Source of the DNA: Podospora bellae-mahoneyi
Taxonomy: Eukaryota > Ascomycota > Sordariomycetes > Sordariales > Podosporaceae
Direction: 5' to 3'
DNA length: 64,000 bases
Assembly (NCBI RefSeq): GCF_035222275.1
Contig: NC_085883.1
Location: 1,426,001 to 1,490,000 of the forward strand
Positions 1-10,861 of the stretch are shown here, piece by piece. The notes under the pieces were generated by a model. That model had not been told where the DNA came from and ran no database searches. It was given only the letters and a program-made list of their open reading frames with translations. The stretch's first letter is position 1; every line of letters begins with the position of its first letter. Position numbers and translations under genes: made by a program.

Positions 1-588
1 TTCTGGACATGGCCACCAGTCCCCGATGCCCAACTGGAAGCTCAACAAGACAAAGCCGCTGAGTCATGCTTCAAATCATGGGCATGATGTACCATATCTA
101 TTAACTCAGGCATTCCTGTAAAGGTATCTCATATACTCAATAACCCTGCAAACAGCATTTGGCAACTAATTCCCAAGTTTGATTTGTAAAGAGCAGCTTA
201 TTTATTTCTCCACCGCAGGTCGTCCCTCAAATAGGCTGACCTGTGGAGCAGGAACTGTCTTATCATTAGAGATGTTAGCCAAACTAAGCCCATCCCGGAC
301 ATAAAGCACCTGGCTCACACGTAATATTGTCGCACCCGGAGTTCCTAACTTCTTTTGCGCCTGGAATAATAATAGAGCGAACGAGAAATATACTCAGCAA
401 TATAATTTCTATTGATTGCGCTATTCCAGCCCCACCACGGAGCCCACTCGTCTGAAATGAGCAGTCAGCATGGACATTTCACAACAGAAGAAGGTGCGGG
501 ACATACACTCAGCCGGTGCCCATAAAGGAGTGGCATTCAATAGGATTACTCTTCCATTTGGACCTCGAGACATCCTAACATTGTCATC

Positions 589-1511
589 TCATATATTGCC
601 CTGAATGAGAACTGGCGTGACTTGCGTCATAGGCCCCAGAAGCCGGCCAACAACTCCGTTGAGCATTGCCTGACAGAGGGTATTGAACCTAGGGTTGGTA
701 CGGCCATGGAATCTCTTCTCTTGCTCAATGGTTTGCCTCAGGCTCTCCTTGAAGCAGACGGCCCAACTGTCATGCATTGTGTCCCATTGCTCTAATGTGC
801 CATCGTATCGGATGTTCTGAGATGCAAACTTGCCGGTTATGGCTGGAGGCTGTCTACCTCTCGTTCTCCGATGAAGTGAGAGGATAACCGGAATAATCCG
901 GGCTTTGCTGGGTATTTTGGTCGGTGATTGGCGTCCACTCGCTGACTGCACTCCATCTTCTTCCACCACCCCACCTATATCGAAAGTGATCAAGCGGTCT
1001 TGGTATATGCTGCGGTATCAAGTTGAACAACTGTCTTGCAGCATGTAAAATGGCCCGGATCACATCTCCGGCATTTTTCTCGTCACAGAACGTCAGATGA
1101 CATCTTCTACGTCGCTGGTCGAGGCCCCTGTATTGTAGCACACCCCCAACCTGAGCGAGATGCTTTGAGGTAGAAATTGCCATTAGTACGGGGGAAGAGC
1201 CGGGACAAGTCTTGATATTTGGTGAGCGTGATAGCTACGATATACGAAAAAGGGCACAGGCTTACGGCTCCTGAGCGGGGGGTCAAGTGGTTCTCAACCC
1301 ATCTTGTTCTAGGTTGATCACGGCAAGCTGTTGACTCTATTGATGGTGGTGGCATTGTTGAAGGGGAAAATGATAACATGAAAATGCTTGAGGATTTGGT
1401 ATCAAGCAATGCAAAAATGTTGAGGTTATCAGGAAGGAAGGCATACTGTGTTTTGGGCAACCGAGGAGGCCTCATGGCACGGGAATAACTAATCGCACCT
1501 TCCCAGCACAA
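589..1511 (-). other. Unresolved coding-like segments
   Basis: Three overlapping minus-strand open frames (589-993, 854-1183, 1107-1511) have a fairly protein-like composition. One includes a stretch reading KFASQNIRYDGTLEQWD followed by FKESLRQTIEQEK. They could be exons of one multi-exon gene running from about 1511 down to 589, or the remains of one, but I could not find a set of splice sites that joins them convincingly. I recognise no domain. The remaining bases of 1-1695 show no supported gene and serve partly as the 5' flank of the mannosidase locus. Confidence 0.2.
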
Positions 1512-1695
1512 AACTGCACAAACTGGAAGAGAGACCCATACTGTTGGATAAACACAACCGCAGCTGGGGTAAATTTCCCATTTTCATCATGATTGGGCAC
1601 CACCACCACCATCATACATATGTATCAAAACACCACTCTTACCTTACTCGCAGCCAATAACCATTTTTCACCACCTCCAAACCCCTTCAACAAAG

Positions 1696-4352
1696 ATGCC
1701 TCCCCAACCATACACCACTCACCCCCTCACCACCAACTGGCAATTCCACCGCCTGGGAGACCCCCCCACAAAATGGCATCCCGTCCCCCACCTCCCCTCA
1801 GACATCCACACCGAACTCATCAACTCCTCCCTCCTCCCTCACCCCTTCCTCGACCTAAACGAACTCGCCATCTCCTGGGTAGCCGACCAGACATGGATCT
1901 ACCGCCTCACTTTCCCCACCCCCGCCCACAACCCCGATGCCGTCATCGACCTTGTCTTTGAAGGCCTGGACACTTTGGCGACAATCATCCTGAATGGCCG
2001 GGTAATCAAACAGACAGACAACATGTTTGTTTGTTGCAGAGTGAATATTAACGATTTTGTCGCGGGGGAAGAAGAGAACATCTTGGAGATTACCTTTGAT
2101 AATGCCCGGGAGAGGGGTTTACAGTTGGTGAAGGACCATCCGGAGCATGAGTTTATTGTGCACCAGACCGAAGTGAGCAAGGGCCCGGTGAGGAAGGCTC
2201 AGTGCCACTGGGGATGGGATTGGGGGCCGACACTCATGGCGTATGGGCTTTGGAGGCCGGTCAGGATAGAGGTGTATGAGAGTAGGATTGGGGAGGTGAC
2301 GGTGAAATATAATGTTGATTTGAGCGAGGGGGGAGAGGAGCCGGAGGTGGAGATTGGGTTGTGGGCTGGGATTGTTGGGCGGGCAGGGTGGGCAGAGGTG
2401 GAAGTTGGCTTTGAGGGGAGAAAAATGGTTGCTTTCACAGGAGAACAGGGGAAGTTGATCAAGAATGGGGAGCATCCTGAGACGTGGGAATATTCAGCAT
2501 CGATGGTCAGGTTGGAAGGTGCAAAGCTGTGGTGGCCGAGAGGGTACGGCGGTCAGAATTTGTACGACGTGCGAGTGAAGATTTTCGATGCCGAAGGCGG
2601 GACGGTTCTGGCAGAGCATAATCACAGAGTCGGGTTCCGCAAGGCAGAGTTGGTCCAGGAGCGGGATCGGTATGGACAATCGTTTTACTTTGGGGTCAAT
2701 GACATCGATGTGTTCGCTGCTGGCTCGAACTGAATTCCTGCCGACTCCTTCCTGTCACAAGTTACCCCCGATCGGTACAGGAATTGGCTACAGAATGCGG
2801 TTGCGGGGGGTAATCAAAACATGATCCGGGTTTGAGGAGGAGGTCTGTACGAACAATGCATTTTATGACGCCTGTGACGAGTTGGGAATCCTGGTTTGGC
2901 AGGATTTCATGTTTGCGTGCGCCTCCTACCCGACGTACCCCGAATTCTTGAAGTCAATCGAGATGGAAACAAGACAAGATGTTACACGTCTCCAAAGCCA
3001 CCCTTCGATTGTGTTGTGGTGCGGCAGCAACGAAGACTATCAAATTCAAAAGCGATACCAGCTCGACAACAATCGTTCAGACAACGACCCAGAATCCTGA
3101 AGAGCTCATTCCCGGCAAGATACATTTACGAAGAGCTCTTACCCCGGATCGTCAGGGAGGAGTTACCCTGTCCAAACACTCTTCTGTACCACCCATGAGT
3201 CCCTTTGGAACCGGTGCTTCAACCACTTTGGAAGTAGATCCTACCGTGGGAGACATACACCAGTGGAACCTTTGGCATGGCGAGGCAAAACCATTTCAGT
3301 GCCTACCCGAAATGGGCGGGAGGTTTGTCAGTGAGTTTGGGATGGAGACCTATCCTCACTTTGAGACGGTGCAAAGATTCGTTAACGACCCCAAGGAACT
3401 CTATCCAGGGAGCAAGACGCTAGACTTTCACAACAAGGCCATCGGTTACGAAAGGAGACTTATGGCGTATCTTGGAGAGAATTATCGGCTCGTTTATGAT
3501 ATCAAGGGGTTTATCCACCTCACGCAAATCTTGCAAGCCGACTCCATGGCTACGGCGTACAAGTCCTGGAGAAGAGCTTGGCAGACACAAGGAGGCAAGG
3601 GGAGAAAATGGGGAGGGGTTCTTGTTTGGCAGTTGAATGATTGCTGGCCAACAATTTCATGGGCCGTGGTGGATTACTATGGTATCAAAAAGCCAGCTTG
3701 ATACGCCATGAAGCGCGCGTTGGCTCCTATTGCACTGGGAGTGAGCAGGGCATTTTGGGATTGGACAATGAGACCAGCGGATAATTTGTGGAAGAGACAC
3801 ACTGGTCATGTTGATCCGACCTTGTCGACCAAAAAAGTGGTGTATGATGTGTGGATGTCGTCTGATAGAACTACTCACCCGAACAAGGAAAATATAGAGG
3901 CAATAGTGAGGACCAGGTTCATATCAGTTGCTACTGGGAAGGATATCTTATTTGATATCCCTGAATCAAAAACAGTATCGATTAAGCCGAACGGGGTTAC
4001 TGACGTTTCGCTGAGTTCGGAACTCAACTGGGGAGGGAAGCAGGAGGAACCAATTGTGATCTACGTTTCACTCTGGATCAACAACGAGAAAGTAAGCAGC
4101 GATTGTTCCTGGCCAGACCCTATCAAGTACTTGGACTTGAGTGAGAGGGGGTTTCGCCTGGAGTACCTGGCAGAAAACGAAGTGACGATCCGGACAACGA
4201 AGCCAGTGAAGGGATTTGTGTTCTCGGAAAAAGACGGAGTTAAGCTGAGGGATAATGGCTTTGATGTCGTCCAAGGGGAAATTGTGACGGTGCAACTGGA
4301 GGGGCTAAAGGTTCGAGAGCTGGAATGGACGTTTGTTGGACAAGGGCAGTGA
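1696..4352 (+). pseudogene. Beta-mannosidase (GH2), decayed
   Basis: This is a full-length intracellular-type beta-mannosidase (fungal MndB-like, about 885 codons, no signal peptide). The enzyme would release terminal beta-1,4-mannose from manno-oligosaccharides or N-glycan remnants. Seen in sequence: an N-terminal sugar-binding domain, the CHWGWDWGP motif, the acid/base Glu in LWCGSNE, the nucleophile Glu in VSEFGMET, and a C-terminal beta-sandwich. The frame is broken at several points. TGA stands at Trp positions at 2731-2733 (SN-stop-IPAD), 2833-2835 (RV-stop-GGG) and 3702-3704 (PA-stop-YAMK). Frame changes occur near 2848, near 3098 (looks like a 4-base loss at DPES-W-LKS) and near 3195. 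Both catalytic Glu codons and most flanking residues remain, so inactivation looks recent. The interruptions fall within conserved protein segments, which argues against unannotated introns. Assembly error at some sites cannot be excluded. Confidence 0.88.
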
Positions 4353-6362
4353 GTTGATTCTCTTCCATGTCCACCTTGGCTGGCAATTTTGTAGCCCCCG
4401 CGAATCATCGGCCTCGCCCGCGACTGATTATGGGGAGAATATGATGTATCAGCTTCGAAATGTTTCACAAGAGACGCCGTATTCCCCGGTTGACGGCATC
4501 CTCTGGCATGAGGCGGGTGTCAACATCGAAAGAGCTGTGCAAGAACTATATTGGCACATTGAGTTATCTACTTGTGACACGCTTTTCTTCACCGGTTGCT
4601 ATACACACTCTCGAAAGCGGCCTTCGTATCCGCTTGAGTAAATTGACCTGTTGGTGAACCTCGGCATCCATAAGACCCCAAAAGCGAGGAACACAAGATG
4701 CCCAAGAATTCGGCGGAAATGGTGGCCAACAGTTCTAATAGGAAGACTTACCGGTGCATGCTCAGGATATGTTGTACAAGGCAGAGAGATGTGGCCAGTC
4801 ATGAGTGTGGATGCGGTACCCTGGCTCAGGTATTGGCTCGCTGCTGGTGCCCTCTCGCTGTTGCGACCTCTGAGTGCAACAACAGTGTCCCCCATGGGGT
4901 TGAAGATGGTGGCAAACACATGTCGAGCATCGGAGATGCCAAGAACCGCCCGGTTTCGGTTACAGTGTGGCGCATCTCGAATGTCTTTCGAGACAAGCAC
5001 ATACAATGGGCTGTGTCCCCCCCCCCCCCGCAACCCCGGAAATATGAGTGGTAGGTAGCCAGGTAGTGTCAGGTGGTATTTTTTGTTGCCGGAACTACAA
5101 GCTTTGTGCCCCTATTGGTCATCCATGGGCAGCACAGTTCGATCTACCGTGACGTATGGGAAGCACAAAAGAGAAGAGTGGTTGAGAAGGCAGGCAGGAC
5201 GAGATAGGAGGGGGGGGGCTAGAAGCAGAACAAGCCCGGCTGCATGAGATAGAAAGGGATGGCGTCCGGCAAGGAGTTTGGAGCATCCGTTGTGACACCA
5301 CCCATCTCGAGTCTAGCGGGTCAGGAGTCAGAAGAGGAAGAGGGAGAAGGGCAAACATTGACGCCACTTGCTGTCTACCCGGTTGCCCCTCAACGCCCGC
5401 TTCTGACAGGAAGCGAGACCGAGGCGTGAATGGAGCATTAAGTATCAGATGACCCCATTCCCCCCACGGCGGCATCAGCGGTACGAAACACCTGCCAGAA
5501 GAGGGAATAGAGCCAGCCCTCTTTTCTCTGTTCGACCCGGAAGGCAAGAGAGATGCCGAAGTGCGCGGCCCGTGGCTCGGCTGCCGGTTGGTGCCCGCCC
5601 CAGACGCACGAAGCCAAGCAACGGGACACCGAGCCGTGTTACACAGAACAGGCAGGCAGACGACCACCCACACCAGGCCATCATATATGCCACACCATCT
5701 TGGATGATCGTATGGCTGCGGATTGGTTCCCGCAAGCGTCCCTCAGGGCCGAGTTTATCTACTCTCGACGCCCTTTCGAACTTGCATTGCATATGCTGCC
5801 CCGCTTTCACCTTCTATCTAAGGCCGTACCGGTGATCTGTTGTCATGCAGTGTCTCGTCTTGACGACGGCAGATGTTTGGTGATATGTGATATCGGAATG
5901 ATAAGGCTCCATTCATGACCAGGTGACGAACACAAGCTATCGAATCAGCTATTCCTTCTTCCTTGCCAATGCCCGAATATGTATGAGTGCATGCATGATC
6001 TCTTTAAAGGACCAGATTCTGATGCTGATTGCTTCCTAGCCCGGCTTTGGGGTTGTAACCGGCGAGGAGCGGCCACTGAGCTGGCCGCGTTGAGGATTGA
6101 TGGGGTCGTGCCGTGATATTGATGTGATATGTGAGCAGCACAAGTCATTGGCTCCTGAGCTGCGACTGTGTAGGAAAAGAGCTGCAGACAACCAAGGGTT
6201 GTCTTGGACAAAGTCGTAACATGGACGCCACTTGATTGGAACCGAGGTTGGCTAGAAGCTCTTGCATATCATGATCGGTGCGGTTGAGGATGAGTCGGGA
6301 AGTTGGTTCGGTAGTCTGGAGAAGAGGGGGCCGACAGCCTCAAGTTGGGGGACGGGCTTGTG
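4353..6362. other. Intergenic, no supported gene
   Basis: Several GC-rich open frames of 60-184 codons overlap on both strands here, but none has a recognisable domain, plausible splice structure or protein-like composition. A run of 13 C lies near 5018-5030 and a run of nine G near 5210-5218. The last few hundred bases are the promoter region of the metallothionein gene. Confidence 0.6.
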
Positions 6363-6368
6363 TATAAA
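6363..6368 (+). promoter_or_regulatory. TATA box of metallothionein gene
   Basis: TATAAA within TGTATAAAACTC, about 150 bases before the metallothionein ATG at 6516. It is followed by a pyrimidine- and CA-rich leader typical of strongly expressed fungal genes. Confidence 0.6.
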
Positions 6369-6515
6369 ACTCTGGACTTCCTCCAGCTTCCCTCCATCCT
6401 ATCCTTTCCAACTCAGACCTCTTTCGGTATACACACCAGCTCATTATCATTTACCACAATCACAAAGATACACACGAGACCATCAGTCGACAACCGTCAA
6501 CCACACTCCTATAAC

Positions 6516-6648
6516 ATGCCTTCCCAGTGCAATTGTACCTCGTGCTCCTGCACCTCCTGTGACAGCTGCAGCTGCTGCGTGAGCCAAGCCAGTGTCTTTC
6601 ACAAAGCTGAGATGGAAGCTGACATAATGCTTGCTCCAGTCCCACTAA
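6516..6648 (+). CDS. Metallothionein, 23 residues, two exons
   Basis: Exons 6516-6578 and 6640-6648 encode a 23-residue peptide with eight Cys in C-x-C, C-x2-C and CC arrangements (start MPSQCNCTSC, end CSCCSH). It contains no aromatic residues and only one acidic residue. This matches the small copper/cadmium-binding metallothioneins of fungi, which chelate Cu(I) or Cd(II) in the cytosol. The 61-base intron begins GTGAGC, has CTGAC at 6619-6623 and ends CCAG. It lies after codon 21, so the second exon adds only Ser-His and the stop. Without splicing the frame runs on for about 50 unrelated residues, so the intron is required for a sensible product. A TATA box lies upstream. The gene is too short for ordinary gene finders. 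Confidence 0.8.
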
Positions 6649-6944
6649 ACCCCACGAGCCCTCAGCAGTGCCTGATGAGGAAGATGGAACTGTTGATCAC
6701 CCGGCCAATTGCTAGAACGAGGTTTCGATAAGAAGTAGTAATATCAACCAGGGATCGAAGGAGGGAAAAGGCCGAGAATGAAGAGTACTTGATCTTGTAT
6801 TATTTCCTCCAACTCCTGCAATGTGGTATCATTGCTGTGAACCAAGCTCTATGTATTTGGGTATCATCTGTTCGTCATTCCTGTATACCGATTGCCCCCA
6901 TCGAAATGCTATTAAATCCTGTATGTCTTCTGGTCAATATACCA

Positions 6945-9272
6945 TTATTTAGGAACCTTTGTTGGCGCCCAGTCTGCTAGCCAACCCCGTGCCTTGCTTA
7001 GATTCCCACCCTCTGCCTCCATGGCAGCTGTGCACCATTCGAGATCCCATACGCCCTCAGCAGCAAGCATCTCGGCCGTTTTCTTCCGACGTTGCGATGC
7101 CTCATCGACACAAAAGTGCATGCGTTGACTGTGGTCAGTGATCGCCTCGAGAAGCGGTTTCACCAACGGCAGCGCAGTCGAAACACTGGTGCCCAATGCT
7201 TCCAGCCCACGGTTTGCCCGGCCTGTTTTGCACCACTCGTTCTGGCACCATTTCTTTCCGCAACCTGCCGTGAGCTGGGCGAGGTAGCGTCTCTCAATCC
7301 GTCGGCGTAATGCTTTTCCTTCTGGGTCGTGCATGTTGACATAGAGTGGCGCAAAGCACAGACTGCAAAGCCCCAGACTGTTTCCAGGCCCTTGACCCAT
7401 CTGAGTCCCACCATTGACTTGGCCTCGAGGTCCAATGCCGTGGAGTGTGCGACCACAAAGCTCATCCCTGCACAACTCTGGCTTTGGCTTCCGGGCCTTG
7501 TCAAGTTCGTGATGAGCCACATGGGCAGCCATGTCTCGGAGACGGACGATGGAGCCACAAAGATGGCAGTCGGTTGTGCGCCCGCCATCAGCTCTCTCGT
7601 GAGCTGTCAAACCCGACAGTACTGTCTCCGCTTCTGAAGACGGATCGAGCGGATCGCCCTCTTGAGGAACCTCGAGGTGGCAAAACTGACAGAGTATAAG
7701 TTTGTGGGGGCAGTTAGTGGTGGCATGGCGGGCCAGCTCTGGTAACGAGGGGAAGGTGAAGGGAGACGATGGGCCACAGGCAGTGCATGTATGCGCAGTG
7801 TGCTGGACGTAGTCATGTTTCGACCTGCTCAGCATGCTTGAGCCATAGGCCTCTGGATGCACGGGGCAATGCCAGTGAGCCTCCCATTCGGCCGACTTCT
7901 TCTGGAACACGTTCTTGCACTGAGGGCAGACAATGTTGTTTCTCAAGCAGAAGTTCTGATGGAGCACAATTGTTTGCTTGGGTACCATCTGATGGCAGTT
8001 TCTGCACTGTTCTTCCGTTGTGGACTTGGGTGCTGAGCTGCCCAGGTCGATGGGAGCTGTCACAGAGCCTTTTGCGTCAACAGCTTTTGCGCGTAGAGTG
8101 TATTTTGCTGTGACTGATCCCACCGCATCCTTGTCTGGAAGGCAGAATCCGTGAACGGAAACAAGTAAAGCTTCTGCCCCCTCAAGCTCGGCATTGGTAG
8201 GCTGAATGACGATGCGCTTCAGGCCATCTTTCGGCGAAGAGAAGTCGCCAAAGACGTGCTCTGTGTCCCTGGGTAATGCTCGTTGATGGTTAGACTTGGG
8301 GCTAACAAAAAGATCGACCTCGTGGTCGCCATGTATTGTCAACTCGATGGCGACTGGGCGAGATTTGTCCCAGGATGGTAAGTCGTAATCGGCATAGTCT
8401 CCGTCTAGAACCTGACCATCAACCTGTTTCCAAATGTCTATCGTGTGACCAATTGAAGTACCAGCATCCGTTCCTGGCGCACGTTGTGACTGGGCAGCGA
8501 TTTGACGCAAGGTTTCGCGAGCCTGTTCTTCGTTCAGGGGTTCAATATCAACTTCCAAATCGGTGTCCACAACACAGATTCCACTTCCTTCCGGCAAGAC
8601 CTTGTCGACCAGGAACCGAAACTCCTCTCCCTTCACTCCATGAACCGACAGAATTGAGTCCTTCGTGAGTGTGGTAAAGTTTGCGCGGAGCTGTCTTTCA
8701 AGGAGAGATTTCCAGTCATCAGGATTGTAACCAGCCTCAAGCGGTCGTAGCCTAACGTATGTGCCTTTCGGGAGCTGCCTAGCTTTGACAGTTATTCTCA
8801 GCCCTTCTGTCTTGGTGGGTTCATCGTCCGTAAGGTCCACCACTTCGTCTTCGAACGTTGGCTCTTGCTGTATGTCTTCGTGCTGTATTCCAAGTGCGTG
8901 GATCAGGTAGGGGCTGAGGGCGACCTCGTCTTCGTTTGCCGAAAACTCTCGGATACCAGCGTAAACAGAATTTCCATTCTTCTGGTTCACCAGGTGAAAC
9001 ATCAAGGGGTGAGGTAATTGCTGGCTAGTCTCGCGATACTGCGCACGTTCTCGTCTGGCATCGGATACAGCATAGGGGTTGAAAGGATCGAAGGCAGTAA
9101 AAGTGTGCGACGTCGACGATGTGGAGGTCGAAGGAGCTCTTGCCAGAAGTTGTTCAAGAGCCGACTGCGGAAGCAGGATCTTATCGCCCTGCAAACCCTT
9201 GGAGGCGGATGGGGATGGATGAGCGATGCGTAGAGATGCCGACCAATTCAGCTGCTCTGGCTTGGATGTCAT
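6945..9272 (-). CDS. UFD1-domain zinc-finger protein
   Basis: This intact single-exon gene encodes 775 residues. Residues from about 8 to 260 resemble UFD1, the ubiquitin-binding partner of Cdc48/Npl4: LRIAHP near the start, then LPKGTYVRLRPLEAGYNP and LLERQLRANFTTLT. A central segment (about 270-400) resembles a further beta domain. From about 425 to 650 there are repeated Cys/His pairs (CRNCHQMV, CPQCKNVF, CTACGP, CQFCHLEV, CHLCGS) that look like TRAF/C2H2-type zinc fingers. The last 50 residues (EMLAAEGVWDLEWC..GNLSKARGWL) resemble a UBA-like helix bundle. The likely role is in Cdc48-linked ubiquitin-dependent degradation. The ATG at 9272 directly precedes the UFD1 homology. Only the UFD1-like half is confidently recognised. 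Confidence 0.85.
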   Translation of the reverse strand: MTSKPEQLNWSASLRIAHPSPSASKGLQGDKILLPQSALEQLLARAPSTSTSSTSHTFTAFDPFNPYAVSDARRERAQYRETSQQLPHPLMFHLVNQKNGNSVYAGIREFSANEDEVALSPYLIHALGIQHEDIQQEPTFEDEVVDLTDDEPTKTEGLRITVKARQLPKGTYVRLRPLEAGYNPDDWKSLLERQLRANFTTLTKDSILSVHGVKGEEFRFLVDKVLPEGSGICVVDTDLEVDIEPLNEEQARETLRQIAAQSQRAPGTDAGTSIGHTIDIWKQVDGQVLDGDYADYDLPSWDKSRPVAIELTIHGDHEVDLFVSPKSNHQRALPRDTEHVFGDFSSPKDGLKRIVIQPTNAELEGAEALLVSVHGFCLPDKDAVGSVTAKYTLRAKAVDAKGSVTAPIDLGSSAPKSTTEEQCRNCHQMVPKQTIVLHQNFCLRNNIVCPQCKNVFQKKSAEWEAHWHCPVHPEAYGSSMLSRSKHDYVQHTAHTCTACGPSSPFTFPSLPELARHATTNCPHKLILCQFCHLEVPQEGDPLDPSSEAETVLSGLTAHERADGGRTTDCHLCGSIVRLRDMAAHVAHHELDKARKPKPELCRDELCGRTLHGIGPRGQVNGGTQMGQGPGNSLGLCSLCFAPLYVNMHDPEGKALRRRIERRYLAQLTAGCGKKWCQNEWCKTGRANRGLEALGTSVSTALPLVKPLLEAITDHSQRMHFCVDEASQRRKKTAEMLAAEGVWDLEWCTAAMEAEGGNLSKARGWLADWAPTKVPK

Positions 9273-10861
9273 GTTGGGAGCGCGATAGACTGGAAAGCGC
9301 CAAAGAAATCGAGAATGGCGGTTGGGTTTGATATTGTGTACGGTATATCGTGAAGCAAAAAAGGGAAACGAACGTGTTTCAATGGCGGAAAAGCTGTTGA
9401 CGTTGATGGTATCACCTCACAAAAAAGCCTTCGACAATCAGTCAGCGGTTTCTTGCAGATTCCATCACCGGACATCGTCATCAGCTAACTGATAGCTGGT
9501 GCCTGCCGGCAATGCCCCCCCACTTAAACGGCCCGGGCCCCGAGCGAGACCCAGCGCGTGGGGTACCATGTTTATGCCTGAGGTTTCCCTAACATGAAGC
9601 TACGGCGGAAATGCGGGTGGTATTCCGACCTTATCACCACATTTAGACAGCGTGAAAGCAGCTCCTGGTGCCAACTCAGCTCTCTCTCGGGAGCTGTCAG
9701 CTCCGTGCACAACTTTCCTAAACGCGCTGTCTGTGGTTCGAGTTGCCTTTGGCCCCTGTTCAGCCAACCCCACCTCGAAGAAGGATTGTGGGAAAACCCC
9801 CGCGGTCGAGAACAGCACCAGGCCTCTTTTGGAGATGCCGAATGGCCCAATGAATGGCAGATCCACCGGATTTGCTGCATGGAGCACTTGGCCAGATCTC
9901 CATGAGATGACAACCTGGAACTTGGAGCTGCGATAAGATAAGGAACAGAGAGGACAGCTCAACAACACCTCAACAGGTATACACGTGTCCCACAGCTGGA
10001 TGGTGTTTCGTTGCTGCCCTGCTCAGTTGACCTCTTGTTTCCCCTCCACAAACCAACGATTTGTGCCGCTTGCCACAGCGAGACCACAGCGAGCTAAGGC
10101 AGTGCGACCCGACGTCGTTCTCCAGACGGGCGAGACTGGGCGTGGGACGAGGAGGGGAAATCACACTCTTTGGGCAAAGAATGTGGTCAGCGTGAGGGGG
10201 GACACCCCGCTGTGTGTTGGGGGGATTTTGTTCAAGGTCCCCAGAACCCCCGTGAACCCCAACGCTAAAGCCGGCTAATCACTCGCATCCATGCGACCCT
10301 CTGCGACTTTCTGCAACAACCTCTTCGGCCCGTTCAAACAGTGTCTCGGCCAGCTCCACGCCTGGTAAGAGGTAAGAGGATAGGGGTTTGGTCTTGGGAC
10401 GACCATTCTGCCAGCTGGCAGATGATGGATGCCCTTTAACGTGTCTTTGAGAACCTAGAGGGCCAACCAAGATCTTGGGCGAACATCTGGCGCAGATCGT
10501 TTGATGTTGAACAATTACCTTCCACGATTAAGGTTAATATCGACATGGGTGTTTGACACTCGAACCGCCCAACCCTCCTGGCATGGACCCTTGCACCCTT
10601 GCTTGAGTACCCTTGCACCTTGGCTTCGATGATCGACCGACCTCCTCTCGACTTCCTGATTTGCAACCGCCTTGACAGCTTCGCTTGTGCGATCCGGACT
10701 TCCGGACTTAATCGTCCCATCCTGTCAAGTCGTCAGCTATAAAATTATCTACAGGCTGACCCCGCGCTTTGCTGACTTGATCCCTTCCCCCTAGCTGCCT
10801 CCTCGTAAACCTTCCTATCCTTCTTACCAAACCAACTCGACGACAAGCTTTCAAGCCTACG
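9273..10861. other. Intergenic, divergent promoters
   Basis: This gap separates the start of the UFD1-type gene (minus) from the F-box gene (plus). Open frames of up to 122 codons occur but none is recognisable. TATAAAATTATC at about 10738 and a pyrimidine-rich leader precede the F-box gene start. Short imperfect repeats of ACCCTTGCACC lie near 10588-10622. Confidence 0.6.

Noticed and set aside
1696-4352. A-to-I RNA editing as rescue of the mannosidase stops
   Set aside because: Fungal editing strongly prefers a U before the edited A (UAG to UGG). Here the A of TGA follows G, and additional frame changes could not be corrected by editing.
5119-5673. 184-codon minus-strand frame and overlapping partners near 5.1-5.9 kb
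   Set aside because: Composition is Pro/Ser/Arg-rich as in random GC-rich sequence; no homology, start context or splice structure.
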